From the NCBI GenBank assembly GCA_900544105.1, contig UQUC01000015.1, forward strand, positions 1 to 32,599: 32,599 bases of DNA. The letters run 5' to 3'. The translations under genes and the position numbers were made by a program. This document shows, one piece after another, positions 14,450 through 22,267 of the stretch. How positions within the stretch are numbered: the stretch's first letter is position 1; each line of letters begins with the position of its first letter. The notes under the pieces were generated by a model that did no database searches, was not told the DNA's origin, and was given only the letters and a program-made list of their open reading frames with translations. Origin of the DNA: an uncultured Oscillibacter sp. GTDB lineage: Bacteria > Bacillota > Clostridia > Oscillospirales > Oscillospiraceae.

Positions 14450-16159
14450 ATGAAACAACATCTGCGAAAACTCAGCGCACTTCTTCTGACGCTTGTGCTG
14501 GCCATCAGCCTGGCGCCCGCCGCTCTTGCGGCTCCGGCGAACACCGACATTACCTTTGACGGCGTAATGGCGGGCGATACCGTCACGGCCTATCCCATGG
14601 TCACCTATGACGCCACGTACAGCAGCTTTACTTACCATCCCGCGTTCAAGACTTTTCTTGATGGGAAAAAGGGTGCCGCCGGAACTCTGGACGCCTGGTT
14701 CTCCGCTCTGGCATCCGATGTGCTGAGCGGCTATCTTACCGAGTACACCGAAAAGGTCCAAGCGGGTACTGCGGGATATGACCTTCCCACGGCAAAAGTA
14801 GAGGACACCGTTGCGACGGGAGCAACTTCCACCACGCTTAACCTTGCGCCGGGCTTCTATCTGGTGCTGACGCGCACTACGACGGCGAACAGCCTGGTCT
14901 ATACGCCGGTTGCCGTTTTTGCTCGCGTTATGGGCGATCATTCCGTTAAGGTCTACGCAGGCGGCACTGAACTCCCCGCCGCCGCATCCTATACGATCAC
15001 TATGAAATCCCAGCACGCTCCCGTGATCGTCAAGAAGGTGCGCAATAATTATTCCGACCTCGTTTCCGGCACCTATTATCAGCCCACCACCAGCTCCAGC
15101 GTGGGTACTTATCACGGCTTGGACTTCGTCATCCAGGTTAGGATCCCCCTTTACGAGGGTGATCCCACCTTCTCCACGCTGACCATCAAGGATACGCTGG
15201 AAAACGCGGCGCTGACCACGAACGATTTCTCCACTGTCTCGATCCACAGAACGTATGATCCGGCCACCGGCAGTTTCGGCGGCAATCTGAACGCGGCCCT
15301 CAAGACCACCGCCCCCTCCAGCATCGGAGCCTATGCCGGTGGAAAACAGGACATCGTTCTGGACCTCGATTATGATTTGCTGAAAAACACCACCCCAGGC
15401 GCGACCGAGACTGTCTTTTACATCCAGTATCACGCGCGGCTGCAAAAGGATGCCATCGACACCAATACCACTTTGGATGCCGCAGCAGGTACGACGACCA
15501 ATATGGGTAAGAACACGGCGACCCTGACCTATGCGCTGGCCACCGATCCGACGGAAAAGACGACGGCTCCCGTGTCCACCAGCGTCTATACCTATTCGGT
15601 CAAGCTGGAGAAGAAGGACATGGACGGAAACGCTCTGGACGGAGCAAAGTTCCGCCTGTACCGGGATGCTGCCATGCACGATGAGGTGCTGCTGGCCAAG
15701 GACACGACCAACAACTTCTACTATCCCGCCGACGTTACCGCTACCGGCGTTGAGATCGACACCGGCACCGAAAGCTCCTTCCTCATCAAGGGTCTGGAGC
15801 AGGGCGTCTATTACCTGAAGGAGACCGCTACGAAGGCAGGCTATTATCTGCCGAAGGGCGTTTTCGAGATCGTTCTGGCCGGTGATGGCAATGGAACTAC
15901 TCCCCGCATCCTCACCGGCAAGCTGGACGCAGCCAGCACGTTTACCGCAATGGACTCTGCGGATGGCTCCCTGGTCGGCACCGCGACTGTTGACACGACC
16001 GCCGCCAACCAGCTGGATATCGTGCTGAAAAACAGCTCTCAGCCTATCCTGCCTTCCACCGGCGGCATGGGTACGGCGCTGTTCACCTTCGGCGGCGTTG
16101 CCCTGATGGTGCTGGCCGCCGGTCTGACCATTTACATGCGTAAGCGCAAAGAAAACTGA
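14450..16159 (+). CDS. Major pilin, isopeptide-forming fimbrial LPXTG protein
   Basis: A 569-residue cell-wall-anchored pilus shaft subunit. A signal peptide covers about residues 1-28 (SALLLTLVLAISLAPAALAA). An N-terminal domain follows to about 185. A second domain begins APVIVKKVRNNYSD and includes GLDFVIQVRIPLYEGDPTFS (about 225-244), typical of intramolecular-isopeptide fimbrial domains. The third is SpaA-like: YSVKLEKKDMDGNALDGAKF then GVYYLKETATKAGYYLPKG with the E-box. The C-terminus is LPSTG (about 534-538), a hydrophobic helix and RKRKEN. I do not see a canonical YPK pilin motif, so the linking lysine may be elsewhere (for example VKVYAGG near 170). GAAGGGAAG precedes the ATG. It is followed by a stable hairpin and two class C sortase genes, the polymerising enzymes. 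Confidence 0.92.
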   Translation: MKQHLRKLSALLLTLVLAISLAPAALAAPANTDITFDGVMAGDTVTAYPMVTYDATYSSFTYHPAFKTFLDGKKGAAGTLDAWFSALASDVLSGYLTEYTEKVQAGTAGYDLPTAKVEDTVATGATSTTLNLAPGFYLVLTRTTTANSLVYTPVAVFARVMGDHSVKVYAGGTELPAAASYTITMKSQHAPVIVKKVRNNYSDLVSGTYYQPTTSSSVGTYHGLDFVIQVRIPLYEGDPTFSTLTIKDTLENAALTTNDFSTVSIHRTYDPATGSFGGNLNAALKTTAPSSIGAYAGGKQDIVLDLDYDLLKNTTPGATETVFYIQYHARLQKDAIDTNTTLDAAAGTTTNMGKNTATLTYALATDPTEKTTAPVSTSVYTYSVKLEKKDMDGNALDGAKFRLYRDAAMHDEVLLAKDTTNNFYYPADVTATGVEIDTGTESSFLIKGLEQGVYYLKETATKAGYYLPKGVFEIVLAGDGNGTTPRILTGKLDAASTFTAMDSADGSLVGTATVDTTAANQLDIVLKNSSQPILPSTGGMGTALFTFGGVALMVLAAGLTIYMRKRKEN

Positions 16160-16171
16160 TCCGATACAGCT

Positions 16172-16206
16172 GCCGCACACCGAGGGGCTGACCCTCGGTG
16201 TGCGGC
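16172..16206 (+). promoter_or_regulatory. Strong intercistronic hairpin between pilin and sortase genes
   Basis: A perfect 15-bp stem, GCCGCACACCGAGGG / CCCTCGGTGTGCGGC, loop GCTGA, with no U-tract. It ends 3 nt before the AGGAGA site of the next gene. It would stabilise the pilin mRNA end or reduce sortase translation, keeping shaft protein in excess. Confidence 0.75.
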
Positions 16207-16221
16207 GGCAAGGAGATACCT

Positions 16222-17148
16222 ATGAAGAAATGGACCGGATATGTCTCGTTTGCCCTGCTGTTTCTCGTGGGCCTTTCCCTGCTGCTGTATCCCCTTGTCA
16301 GCGACCGCTGGAACCAGCGGCGCAACGATGCACTGATCAAGAACTATACGGAACAGATCATGCAGGCCCCGAAAAATGACTATGCCCAGTGGTTTGACCG
16401 GGCGGACAGCTATAACGCGGTACTGCCGGGCAAAGGCGTGCCGGATGCGTTCACGTTCATTACGGACGAGGAGGACGCGGACTATTTCTCCCAGCTGGCC
16501 TTTTCTGATGATGGCGTGATGGGCTATATCCGGATCCCGCGCATTTCAGTCAACCTGCCGATCTACCACGGGACCAGCCCGAAGGTCCTGGAGCGGGGCG
16601 TGGGACACCTGCAAGGCTCCGCGCTTCCTGTGGGCGGTGCGGATACCCATTGCGTGCTCTCCGCTCACCGGGGACTGCCCTCCGCCGCACTGTTCACCGA
16701 TCTGGACCTGCTGCGTGCCGGGGACCACTTCTATATCTACGTGTTGGACCGCGTCCTTGCCTATGAGGTGGACCAGATCCTTGAGGTGGAGCCGGACCAC
16801 ACGGAGGATCTGAACGTTCTGCCCGGAGAGGACCTGGTCACACTGGTGACCTGCACGCCCTACGGGGTGAATACGCACCGCTTGCTGGTGCGGGGCCACC
16901 GGGTAGCTTATACGGAGGATGTGGAACAGCACGAAAGCCAGAATGTTGTCAGTTCCGTCCACACACAGTATACATTGTGGGTGGTTCTGGGACTTTCGAT
17001 CACGCTGGTGTTCGTTTTGCTCATGCTTTGGCTCAGTCGCCGCAAGCCCCGCGGAGGGAAACGGCTGATGAAGGGCAAACCTGACGGGAACCGCCTCCAT
17101 CAGCCCCAACGCTCACGCGGAAAGGAATCGCAACAAGATGAAGCGTAA
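16222..17148 (+). CDS. Class C (pilus-polymerising) sortase, first copy
   Basis: A 308-residue membrane transpeptidase. An N-terminal membrane helix (about 5-22) is followed by the NQRRNDALI region and a lid-type segment. The catalytic His is in LSAHRGLPSAALFTDLD (about residue 152). The catalytic Cys and Arg are in TLVTCTPYGVNTHRLLVRGH (about 213-232). A second C-terminal membrane helix (about 257-276) and a basic tail are class C marks. AGGAGA 6 nt before the ATG at 16222 decides the start against a GTG at 16198 that falls inside the hairpin. It lies just after the major pilin gene and overlaps the next sortase by 11 nt. Confidence 0.93.
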   Translation: MKKWTGYVSFALLFLVGLSLLLYPLVSDRWNQRRNDALIKNYTEQIMQAPKNDYAQWFDRADSYNAVLPGKGVPDAFTFITDEEDADYFSQLAFSDDGVMGYIRIPRISVNLPIYHGTSPKVLERGVGHLQGSALPVGGADTHCVLSAHRGLPSAALFTDLDLLRAGDHFYIYVLDRVLAYEVDQILEVEPDHTEDLNVLPGEDLVTLVTCTPYGVNTHRLLVRGHRVAYTEDVEQHESQNVVSSVHTQYTLWVVLGLSITLVFVLLMLWLSRRKPRGGKRLMKGKPDGNRLHQPQRSRGKESQQDEA

Positions 17149-17842
17149 GATCCGGTATCTGCTGCCCGCGCTGCTTTTTCTCCTTGGGGCTGCCATTTTG
17201 CTGTATCCGCCACTGAGCAGCTTTTGGAACCAGCGGAGGCAGGACGCACAGATCGCCGCCTACCGTCAGACGATGGCGGCGCTGGATGCCGCGGACCGGG
17301 CCGCACAGCGGGCGGCGGCGCAGGCGTACAATGATGGCCTGCCGCGGGACTTTCACGATGCCTTTACCGGCAGACAGCCGCCGGAGGACGATCCTTACTG
17401 GTCTCTGCTGGATCCGAACGGGACCGGCGTGATGGGATATCTGGAGATCCCGAAGATCGGTGTGCGGCTTTCCATTGGCCATGGAACGGACGAGGACACC
17501 CTGCTGTGCGGCATCGGGCACCTGGCGGGGACTTCGCTTCCGATCGGCGGGGCGGGGACCCATTGCATACTTACCGGCCACAGCGGATTACCCTCCGCCA
17601 GGCTGCTGACCGACCTGGACCAGATGCGGTCCGGAGACTGCTTTTTCCTCTATGTGCTGGGGGAAAAGTATACCTATGAAGTAGATCAGGTCCTGACCGT
17701 CGAATCGGATCAGGTGGAGACGCTGCTCCCTGTCGATGGGGAGACGCTGGTCACATTGGTGACCTGTACACCTTACGGGGTGAACACCCACCGCCTGTTT
17801 GTGCGAGGACATCTGATCCAAGTTGAACTTTCACCAGAATGA
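17138..17842 (+). CDS. Class C sortase, second copy
   Basis: A 234-residue sortase similar to the first: membrane helix at about residues 6-23, NQRRQDAQIAAY, a proline-containing lid-type region, His in LTGHSGLPSARLLTDLD, Cys/Arg in TLVTCTPYGVNTHRLFVRGH. It lacks the C-terminal membrane helix of its neighbour. It starts inside the end of that gene (11-nt overlap) with AAAGGAA upstream, so translation is coupled. The pair are probably a duplication that diverged, one perhaps specific for the shaft and the other for the minor pilin that follows. Confidence 0.92.
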   Translation: MKRKIRYLLPALLFLLGAAILLYPPLSSFWNQRRQDAQIAAYRQTMAALDAADRAAQRAAAQAYNDGLPRDFHDAFTGRQPPEDDPYWSLLDPNGTGVMGYLEIPKIGVRLSIGHGTDEDTLLCGIGHLAGTSLPIGGAGTHCILTGHSGLPSARLLTDLDQMRSGDCFFLYVLGEKYTYEVDQVLTVESDQVETLLPVDGETLVTLVTCTPYGVNTHRLFVRGHLIQVELSPE

Positions 17843-17865
17843 TACGAAAGGAAGGGGGCATCGTG

Positions 17866-18630
17866 ATGAATAGGGATCTGCGCCGCCGAATGGCGGCAGT
17901 TTTGGCGATCCTGCTGACCACCCTTCTGGCTCTGTGCGCTCCGGCGCTGGCGGTCGTCCCCACAGGCAGCCTGACCCTGACGGCCAGTTATGGGACCACG
18001 CCGCTTGTTGGCGCGCCGTTTAAGCTCTATCTGGTGGCAGAGCATGATGCGGCTTCCGATTTTGCCCTTTGCGGTGAATTTGCCGGCAGCAGCGTGGACC
18101 TCAGTGATCTGAGCACTGCCGGCAAACTGGCGCAGGCGGCGCTGGATCTGGAGCGTTGGGCAGGGGAGAAGGAGATCGCGCCTCTGACGCAGCAGAACAC
18201 GGACAGCAGCGGCAGCGTATCCTTCACATCGCTGGCGCAGGGGTTATATCTCGTTGGCGGGGTGACGCATCAGCAAGGCAGCCACCGCTATCAGAGTGCG
18301 CCCTGCCTGATCTCCCTGCCCAGTTGGGATGGCAGCACCGGCGTATGGGAACTGAATGTGACGGCATTCCCCAAGTTTGAACGTAGAGGAACCTCCGGCG
18401 GCGATCCGACACCGACGCCAACAGAGCCGGACACACCCACCCCGCCGAATCCGGAGGATCAACCGGTTGATCCGGTCGAACCGCCGGATACGCCGCCGAC
18501 ACCGCCTGTCGGACCCGAAAAGCTTCCGCAGACCGGTCAGCTGAAGTGGCCGGTGCCTGTGCTGGCTGCCCTGGGTATGCTGTTGCTGCTGGCCGGGTCG
18601 ATCCTGATGAGGAGAGAGCGCGATGCGTAG
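17866..18630 (+). CDS. Minor (basal or anchor) pilin with LPQTG signal
   Basis: A 254-residue secreted wall protein. Signal peptide at about 1-31 (MAAVLAILLTTLLALCAPAL). One SpaA/Cna-B-like domain (LTLTASYGTTPLVGAPFKLY to ELNVTAFPKFERR) with GLYLVGGVTH in place of the usual E-box, so the isopeptide glutamate may be absent. A long Pro/Thr/Glu-rich spacer (about 180-218) reaches through the wall, then LPQTG, a hydrophobic helix and RRERDA. The ATG at 17866 is taken because GGAAGGGGG is 8 nt upstream; the longer frame starts 27 nt earlier, overlapping the sortase stop. The length and wall spacer suit a basal pilin. Confidence 0.88.
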   Translation: MNRDLRRRMAAVLAILLTTLLALCAPALAVVPTGSLTLTASYGTTPLVGAPFKLYLVAEHDAASDFALCGEFAGSSVDLSDLSTAGKLAQAALDLERWAGEKEIAPLTQQNTDSSGSVSFTSLAQGLYLVGGVTHQQGSHRYQSAPCLISLPSWDGSTGVWELNVTAFPKFERRGTSGGDPTPTPTEPDTPTPPNPEDQPVDPVEPPDTPPTPPVGPEKLPQTGQLKWPVPVLAALGMLLLLAGSILMRRERDA

Positions 18631-19255
18631 GAAGCTCGGCAAGCTCTGCATCGGCCTTGGGAGCCTGTGTATTGCCGCGGCCCTTGTGCTGCTGCTCTAC
18701 AATTACCGGGAGGAACACCGCGCCGAGGAGATCTCCCGGCAATTAGTCCCCGCACTTGAGGAGGTCATTGCCGAGCGAGACCTTGAACCGGAAGAAGGCG
18801 ATGCGCCTGCGTCGGATCCTGAGCCGGAGATCACCCTGGACGGCGCGGTTTATCTGGGCTGGCTGGATATCCCGGCGCTGGACTTGCAGCTTCCTGTGCG
18901 TGCGGAGTGGAGCTATCCCGCCCTCAAGCAGTCTCCCTGCCGGTATACCGGTTCTGCGGCGGCTGGCGGTTTTGTCATTGCCGCCCATAATTATCGGCGG
19001 CATTTTGCCTACATTTCCTCGCTTGCCATCGGGGATCCGGTCGTCTTTACAGATGCGAATGGGACCAAGTATTTCTACGAGGTCAGCCTGCTGGAGACCC
19101 TCTCGCCGTACAGCATCGAAGAAATGACCGATACGCACTGGGATCTCACACTGTTTACCTGTACCTACGGCGGAAAAAGCCGTGTCACTGTCCGCTGTAC
19201 AAGGGCGGATGGGATCGTCGAAGTGCCTGTTGAGCCAACGGATGCCGGGAATTGA
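18623..19255 (+). CDS. Third sortase, class uncertain (housekeeping or class B/D-like)
   Basis: A 210-residue protein with an N-terminal membrane helix (about 7-27), an acidic stretch (about 50-68), then a sortase barrel: YLGWLDIPALDLQLPV, the His in FVIAAHNYRRHFAYISSL (about residue 123), the Cys in LTLFTCTYGGKSRVTVRCTR (about 180) and the Arg that follows. The TCTYGGKSRVTVRC form differs from the class C TCTPYGVNTHR, so this copy probably anchors the finished pilus to the wall. It overlaps the minor pilin gene by 8 nt and is thus coupled to it. Class assignment is tentative. Confidence 0.87.
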   Translation: MRRKLGKLCIGLGSLCIAAALVLLLYNYREEHRAEEISRQLVPALEEVIAERDLEPEEGDAPASDPEPEITLDGAVYLGWLDIPALDLQLPVRAEWSYPALKQSPCRYTGSAAAGGFVIAAHNYRRHFAYISSLAIGDPVVFTDANGTKYFYEVSLLETLSPYSIEEMTDTHWDLTLFTCTYGGKSRVTVRCTRADGIVEVPVEPTDAGN

Positions 19256-19403
19256 ACACAAGCCCGGACAGTGAAGCATAACAGATAACTGTCGGCGCAG
19301 AGGACGCTTTCTAAAAGCGATCCGGCTGTTCCTTGAAGAACTGCCGCGCGGCTTCGGCTGCGGCGAAAACGCGGTGCATGACCTTACGGCGAGGTGAGTG
19401 GAC

Positions 19404-19970
19404 ATGGCAAAGAAAATGAAGCTGACCGCACTGGTCTCCCTGTGTGGGACGGTCATTCTGACCGTTTTATACGAAAAAACCGCTTACGGGCTGGCGCTCT
19501 CACTTGCCATTACCTTTGGAACGGCTTCCTACCACCTCATCATGCGGCTGCTGGTGGGATGCGCATTTCAGGCAGTGATGCAGGATCATGCGGATCTCCG
19601 CAAACGCTGGTACCGCGTCGGCAAGCGGGAAATGGCGGTCTATGAAGCGCTGAGGGTCAAGCGGTGGAAGCGTAAAATGCCCACCTATGACAACGCGCTA
19701 TTTGATCCGCGCCTGCATACATGGGCCGAGATCGCCCAGGCTATGTGCCAGGCGGAGCTGGTCCATGAAACGATCGTGCCGCTCAGCTTTCTGCCCATTG
19801 CGGCGGGGATCTGGTTTGGCGCATACCCGGTATTTGTCGTGACTTCCCTTTTGTCCGCCGGATTTGACCTGCTGTTTGTGATGATGCAGCGATATAACCG
19901 CCAGCGGATCATGGTGCTGCTGGGACGCCAGCGCACACGGCCCGCCCACGCCACGCGGACTACAAAATAA
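19404..19970 (+). CDS. CrtO-like membrane protein (acyltransferase family?) after the pilus genes
   Basis: A 188-residue membrane protein with at least four hydrophobic segments (about 6-25, 28-48, 121-140, 142-162). The motif KRWKRKMPTYDNALFD (about 86-101) and QAELVHETIVPLSFLPI (about 112-128) resemble the family annotated as glycosyl-4,4'-diaponeurosporenoate acyltransferase (CrtO), of which many Firmicutes have copies without any carotenoid genes. No such pathway is visible here. GAGGTGAG lies 5 nt before the ATG at 19404. It is separated from the sortase by 148 nt with no obvious feature, and closes the locus at a terminator. Actual substrate unknown. Confidence 0.55.
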   Translation: MAKKMKLTALVSLCGTVILTVLYEKTAYGLALSLAITFGTASYHLIMRLLVGCAFQAVMQDHADLRKRWYRVGKREMAVYEALRVKRWKRKMPTYDNALFDPRLHTWAEIAQAMCQAELVHETIVPLSFLPIAAGIWFGAYPVFVVTSLLSAGFDLLFVMMQRYNRQRIMVLLGRQRTRPAHATRTTK

Positions 19971-19975
19971 AAGCA

Positions 19976-20017
19976 CATGCCCTCCCGATGTATACATCGG
20001 GAGGGCATGATTTTTTT
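19976..20017 (+). terminator. Terminator of the pilus locus
   Basis: A perfect 15-bp stem CATGCCCTCCCGATG / CATCGGGAGGGCATG with a TATA loop, followed by A and seven T. Confidence 0.92.
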
Positions 20018-20048
20018 ATGACATGGAGAAGGAACGATCCCTGCGGGG

Positions 20049-20069
20049 GTTTACAGGGACCGACTCATG
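20049..20069 (+). repeat. Distant copy of the par iteron core
   Basis: GTTTACAGGGACCGACTCAT differs from the 5068 unit at two positions in this span. It lies 32 nt beyond the terminator of the pilus locus, 12 kb from the other iterons. Confidence 0.6.
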
Positions 20070-20076
20070 CGGCTTT

Positions 20077-21003
20077 TTACAGCACCAGCGCTTCCTTTAA
20101 CACCCGGAGGGAGGTCAGGTGACCCTCCAGCATGGGCATGGTCAGGTCCTCCATTTCCAGAGATACGTCGCCGTCATAGCCGGCCATCCGCACGGTGGAG
20201 AAAAACTCCTTCCACCACTGGGCGCCGTGGCCGCAGCCCACAGCCACGTAATTCCACGAACGCGCGCGGAACTGGTCGATGGGCTTCGTGTCCAGCAGGC
20301 CGTTTGGCCCGGCCATCCGCCGCTCCGGGCGGGAATCCTTGCCGTGGACGTGGTAGAGAGCGCCCTGCTCCCCCAGCACCCGGGCGGCCTCGATGGGGTC
20401 GCCGCCCATCCAGAACAGGTGGGAGGGGTCCAGATTCATGCCTACCATGGGGCCAACGGCTTCCCGCAGGCGGAACAGGGTCTCCGGGTTGTACACCAGC
20501 TGCATCCCGTGGTTTTCCAGCGCGATCTGGTGGATGCCGCAGTCCTCCGCCATACGGACCAGCTCCTTCCACTTGGGGATGGCCACCTCGTTCCACTGGT
20601 AGTCCAGAATGTCCTGGGTCTCCGGCGGCCAACTGGTGGTGATCCAGACGGGGGTCTTGTCGCCGGGACAGCCGGCGGGCAGGCCGCTCATCATCACGAT
20701 CTTCTCCACGCCCAGCAGCTTCGCCAGACGGAAGGTTTTCTCCGTCACCTCCCAGTCCTTCTGGAAGGCGAGGGGGTTGCCGGAGCAGTTCAGGGCGCAC
20801 AGAGCGATATCCCGGCGGCGAAGCTGGTCCATCCAGCGCTGCCGGGCCGTTTCGGAGCCAAGCAGTTCATCCAAGTCGATGTGGGGTGCGCCGGACCAGT
20901 TGCCGGTGCCGATCTCCACGGCCTGAACGCCCTGCGCCACGCAGAAATCCAGCATGGCCGCAAAGGGCATATCCAGCGTGCAGGTTTTGATAGAAAGCCG
21001 CAT
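20077..21003 (-). CDS. Sugar phosphate isomerase/epimerase-like TIM barrel
   Basis: A 308-residue xylose-isomerase-like TIM-barrel protein. Visible are MRLSIKTCTLDMPF, AVEIGTGNWSGAPHIDLDEL (about 30-49), metal-site type residues in IALENHGMQLVYNPETLFRL (about 168-187), MNLDPSHLFWMGGDPIEAAR (about 197-216), LYHVHGKDSR and the C-terminal DVSLEMED. This subgroup is usually annotated as isomerase/epimerase of inositol or keto-sugar catabolism. AGGAGG stands 6 nt before the ATG. No partner genes for a pathway are adjacent; the next gene on the strand is a lysozyme. Substrate unknown. Confidence 0.8.
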   Translation of the reverse strand: MRLSIKTCTLDMPFAAMLDFCVAQGVQAVEIGTGNWSGAPHIDLDELLGSETARQRWMDQLRRRDIALCALNCSGNPLAFQKDWEVTEKTFRLAKLLGVEKIVMMSGLPAGCPGDKTPVWITTSWPPETQDILDYQWNEVAIPKWKELVRMAEDCGIHQIALENHGMQLVYNPETLFRLREAVGPMVGMNLDPSHLFWMGGDPIEAARVLGEQGALYHVHGKDSRPERRMAGPNGLLDTKPIDQFRARSWNYVAVGCGHGAQWWKEFFSTVRMAGYDGDVSLEMEDLTMPMLEGHLTSLRVLKEALVL

Positions 21004-21091
21004 AGGAGACCTCCTTGGTCATTGATCTTTTTAGGGGCCGCCGCGGGGCGGCGCATGAAAATCGTCTTTTTTCGCGGGGCGTTGAGGGGCG

Positions 21092-21898
21092 CTATTCCTT
21101 GGTGAACCACAGGTCCAGATCCACAGGACCCTCGATGCCATCCACAACGCCGCTCTCACTGTACTGCCAGAGGGTTACGCCCCGGTCCAGCGCCGGGACG
21201 GGGCCGTAGCTGGCCAACCAGACCGGCAGGTGCGCCAGCGCCTCCATGCCGTACATACTTCCGGCCCAGTGGAGGTTCATGTAGACCACCGGCTCGTAGC
21301 CCGCCTGACGGATCACGTCGCAGAAGGCGAGGGCGTTCTGGGTGGCCTGCTCGCCGGTGAGGTCATCGGTCCGGGCCTCGTCCGCCGTGTAAAATTCCAG
21401 ATCGTAGGCGATGGGGCCGCTGACGTTCGTCCCCCGGAGCCGCTCCACCACGAATCGGGCTTCCTCGGCGGCTTCCTCCTCCGTAACAGCCTGAGAGTAG
21501 AAGTAAACGCCCACCGTCAGCCCCGCTTTGGCAGCGTCGGCGGCGTTCTGGGCGAAGGCGTTATCCTCCACCAAAGCCCCGGTGCCGTAGCCCCGGAAGC
21601 CCACCCGCAGCATGGCGAAGTCCGCTCCGGCGGCTTTTACGGCGGGCCAGTCCACGACACCTTGATAGCTGGAAACGTCCACCCCGGCATAGGCGGTGAC
21701 GCCGGGGGCGTCATATTGGTAAAACGGCTCCCTGCGGGTCAGGGCTTCCTCGTTGACGGTGATGCCCGGTCCCGGCGCGGTATGAGCCCGCCATTCCAGA
21801 ATACCCCAGATCCCCAGACCCGCCAATACCAGCGCCGCCAGCAGCCAGCCACGGCGGTTGGGTGCGGCCCGCTTGCCGCCGTTCTTTTTTTCTTCCAT
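21092..21898 (-). CDS. Membrane-anchored GH25 lysozyme
   Basis: A 268-residue peptidoglycan hydrolase. A basic N-terminus and one membrane helix (about 17-37) anchor it outside the cell. The GH25 domain starts at GVDVSSYQGVVDWPAVKAAG (about 74-93; the first Asp is catalytic-site type), continues with ADFAMLRVGFRGYGTG, GVYFYSQAVTEEEAA and YDLEFY (the Asp and Glu of the active site), and ends WQYSESGVVDGIEGPVDLDL. The ORF reads into the repeat at 21913, which supplies its 5' flank; GGAGGGAG is about 6 nt upstream of the ATG. Probably cell-wall remodelling rather than a phage endolysin, because of the anchor. Confidence 0.9.
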   Translation of the reverse strand: MEEKKNGGKRAAPNRRGWLLAALVLAGLGIWGILEWRAHTAPGPGITVNEEALTRREPFYQYDAPGVTAYAGVDVSSYQGVVDWPAVKAAGADFAMLRVGFRGYGTGALVEDNAFAQNAADAAKAGLTVGVYFYSQAVTEEEAAEEARFVVERLRGTNVSGPIAYDLEFYTADEARTDDLTGEQATQNALAFCDVIRQAGYEPVVYMNLHWAGSMYGMEALAHLPVWLASYGPVPALDRGVTLWQYSESGVVDGIEGPVDLDLWFTKE

Positions 21899-21912
21899 AT
21901 GTGTTCTCCCTC

Positions 21913-22175
21913 CAGCGTGTCGAAAAATTCTTTTCTCCCCGCCGAGTTAGTTTTCAGAACTTTATAAAAGTTCTGAAAACTTAGGATTTCAATGGCGCAG
22001 GGAAACAGGCGAAGCGCCGCCAGTGGCGGATGAAGCAAGCCTGTTTCGAGGAAGGCTCCCAAACAGCGGATACAAAGTATCCGCTGTTTGGCCTGAGCCG
22101 ACGGTGTATCCCTTCTTGGGTTTCCCGCGCACACCCTTCCTTACCGCTGCGGAGAAATTGCTGCTTTATCGACAG
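21913..22175 (-). mobile_element. MITE-like repeat, copy 2, carrying a ~100-bp insertion
   Basis: Inverted relative to copies 1 and 3. Both ends (CTGTCGATAAAG and the TTTTTCGACACGCTG side) and the internal AGTTTTCAGAAC hairpin are present. Between GGCGCAG (ending 22000) and CCCTTCTTGGG (from about 22110) there are about 109 nt where the other copies have 4. Unlike the others it is not flanked by hairpins. Its end is 15 nt from the lysozyme ATG. Confidence 0.7.
22059..22091. repeat. Strong palindrome inside the MITE insertion
   Basis: CCAAACAGCGGATAC-AAA-GTATCCGCTGTTTGG, a perfect 15-bp stem. A second stem in the insertion pairs AAACAGGC (22003-22010) with GCCTGTTT (22039-22046) around CCGCC-AGT-GGCGG. 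The insertion is thus a pair of hairpins and looks like a nested repeat. Confidence 0.75.
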
Positions 22176-22267
22176 CATCCCCCTCTTTTCTGCCCATAGA
22201 CTACCACCGGCGGCGCTGCCTTTGGTGAACAAAGTCTGAATTTGCCGCAAAAAGGGGAGGGGACAGC

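Noticed and set aside
14402..16180. A long minus-strand frame (592 residues) opposite the major pilin
   Set aside because: Mirror frame of the pilin gene; no start signal and no motif.
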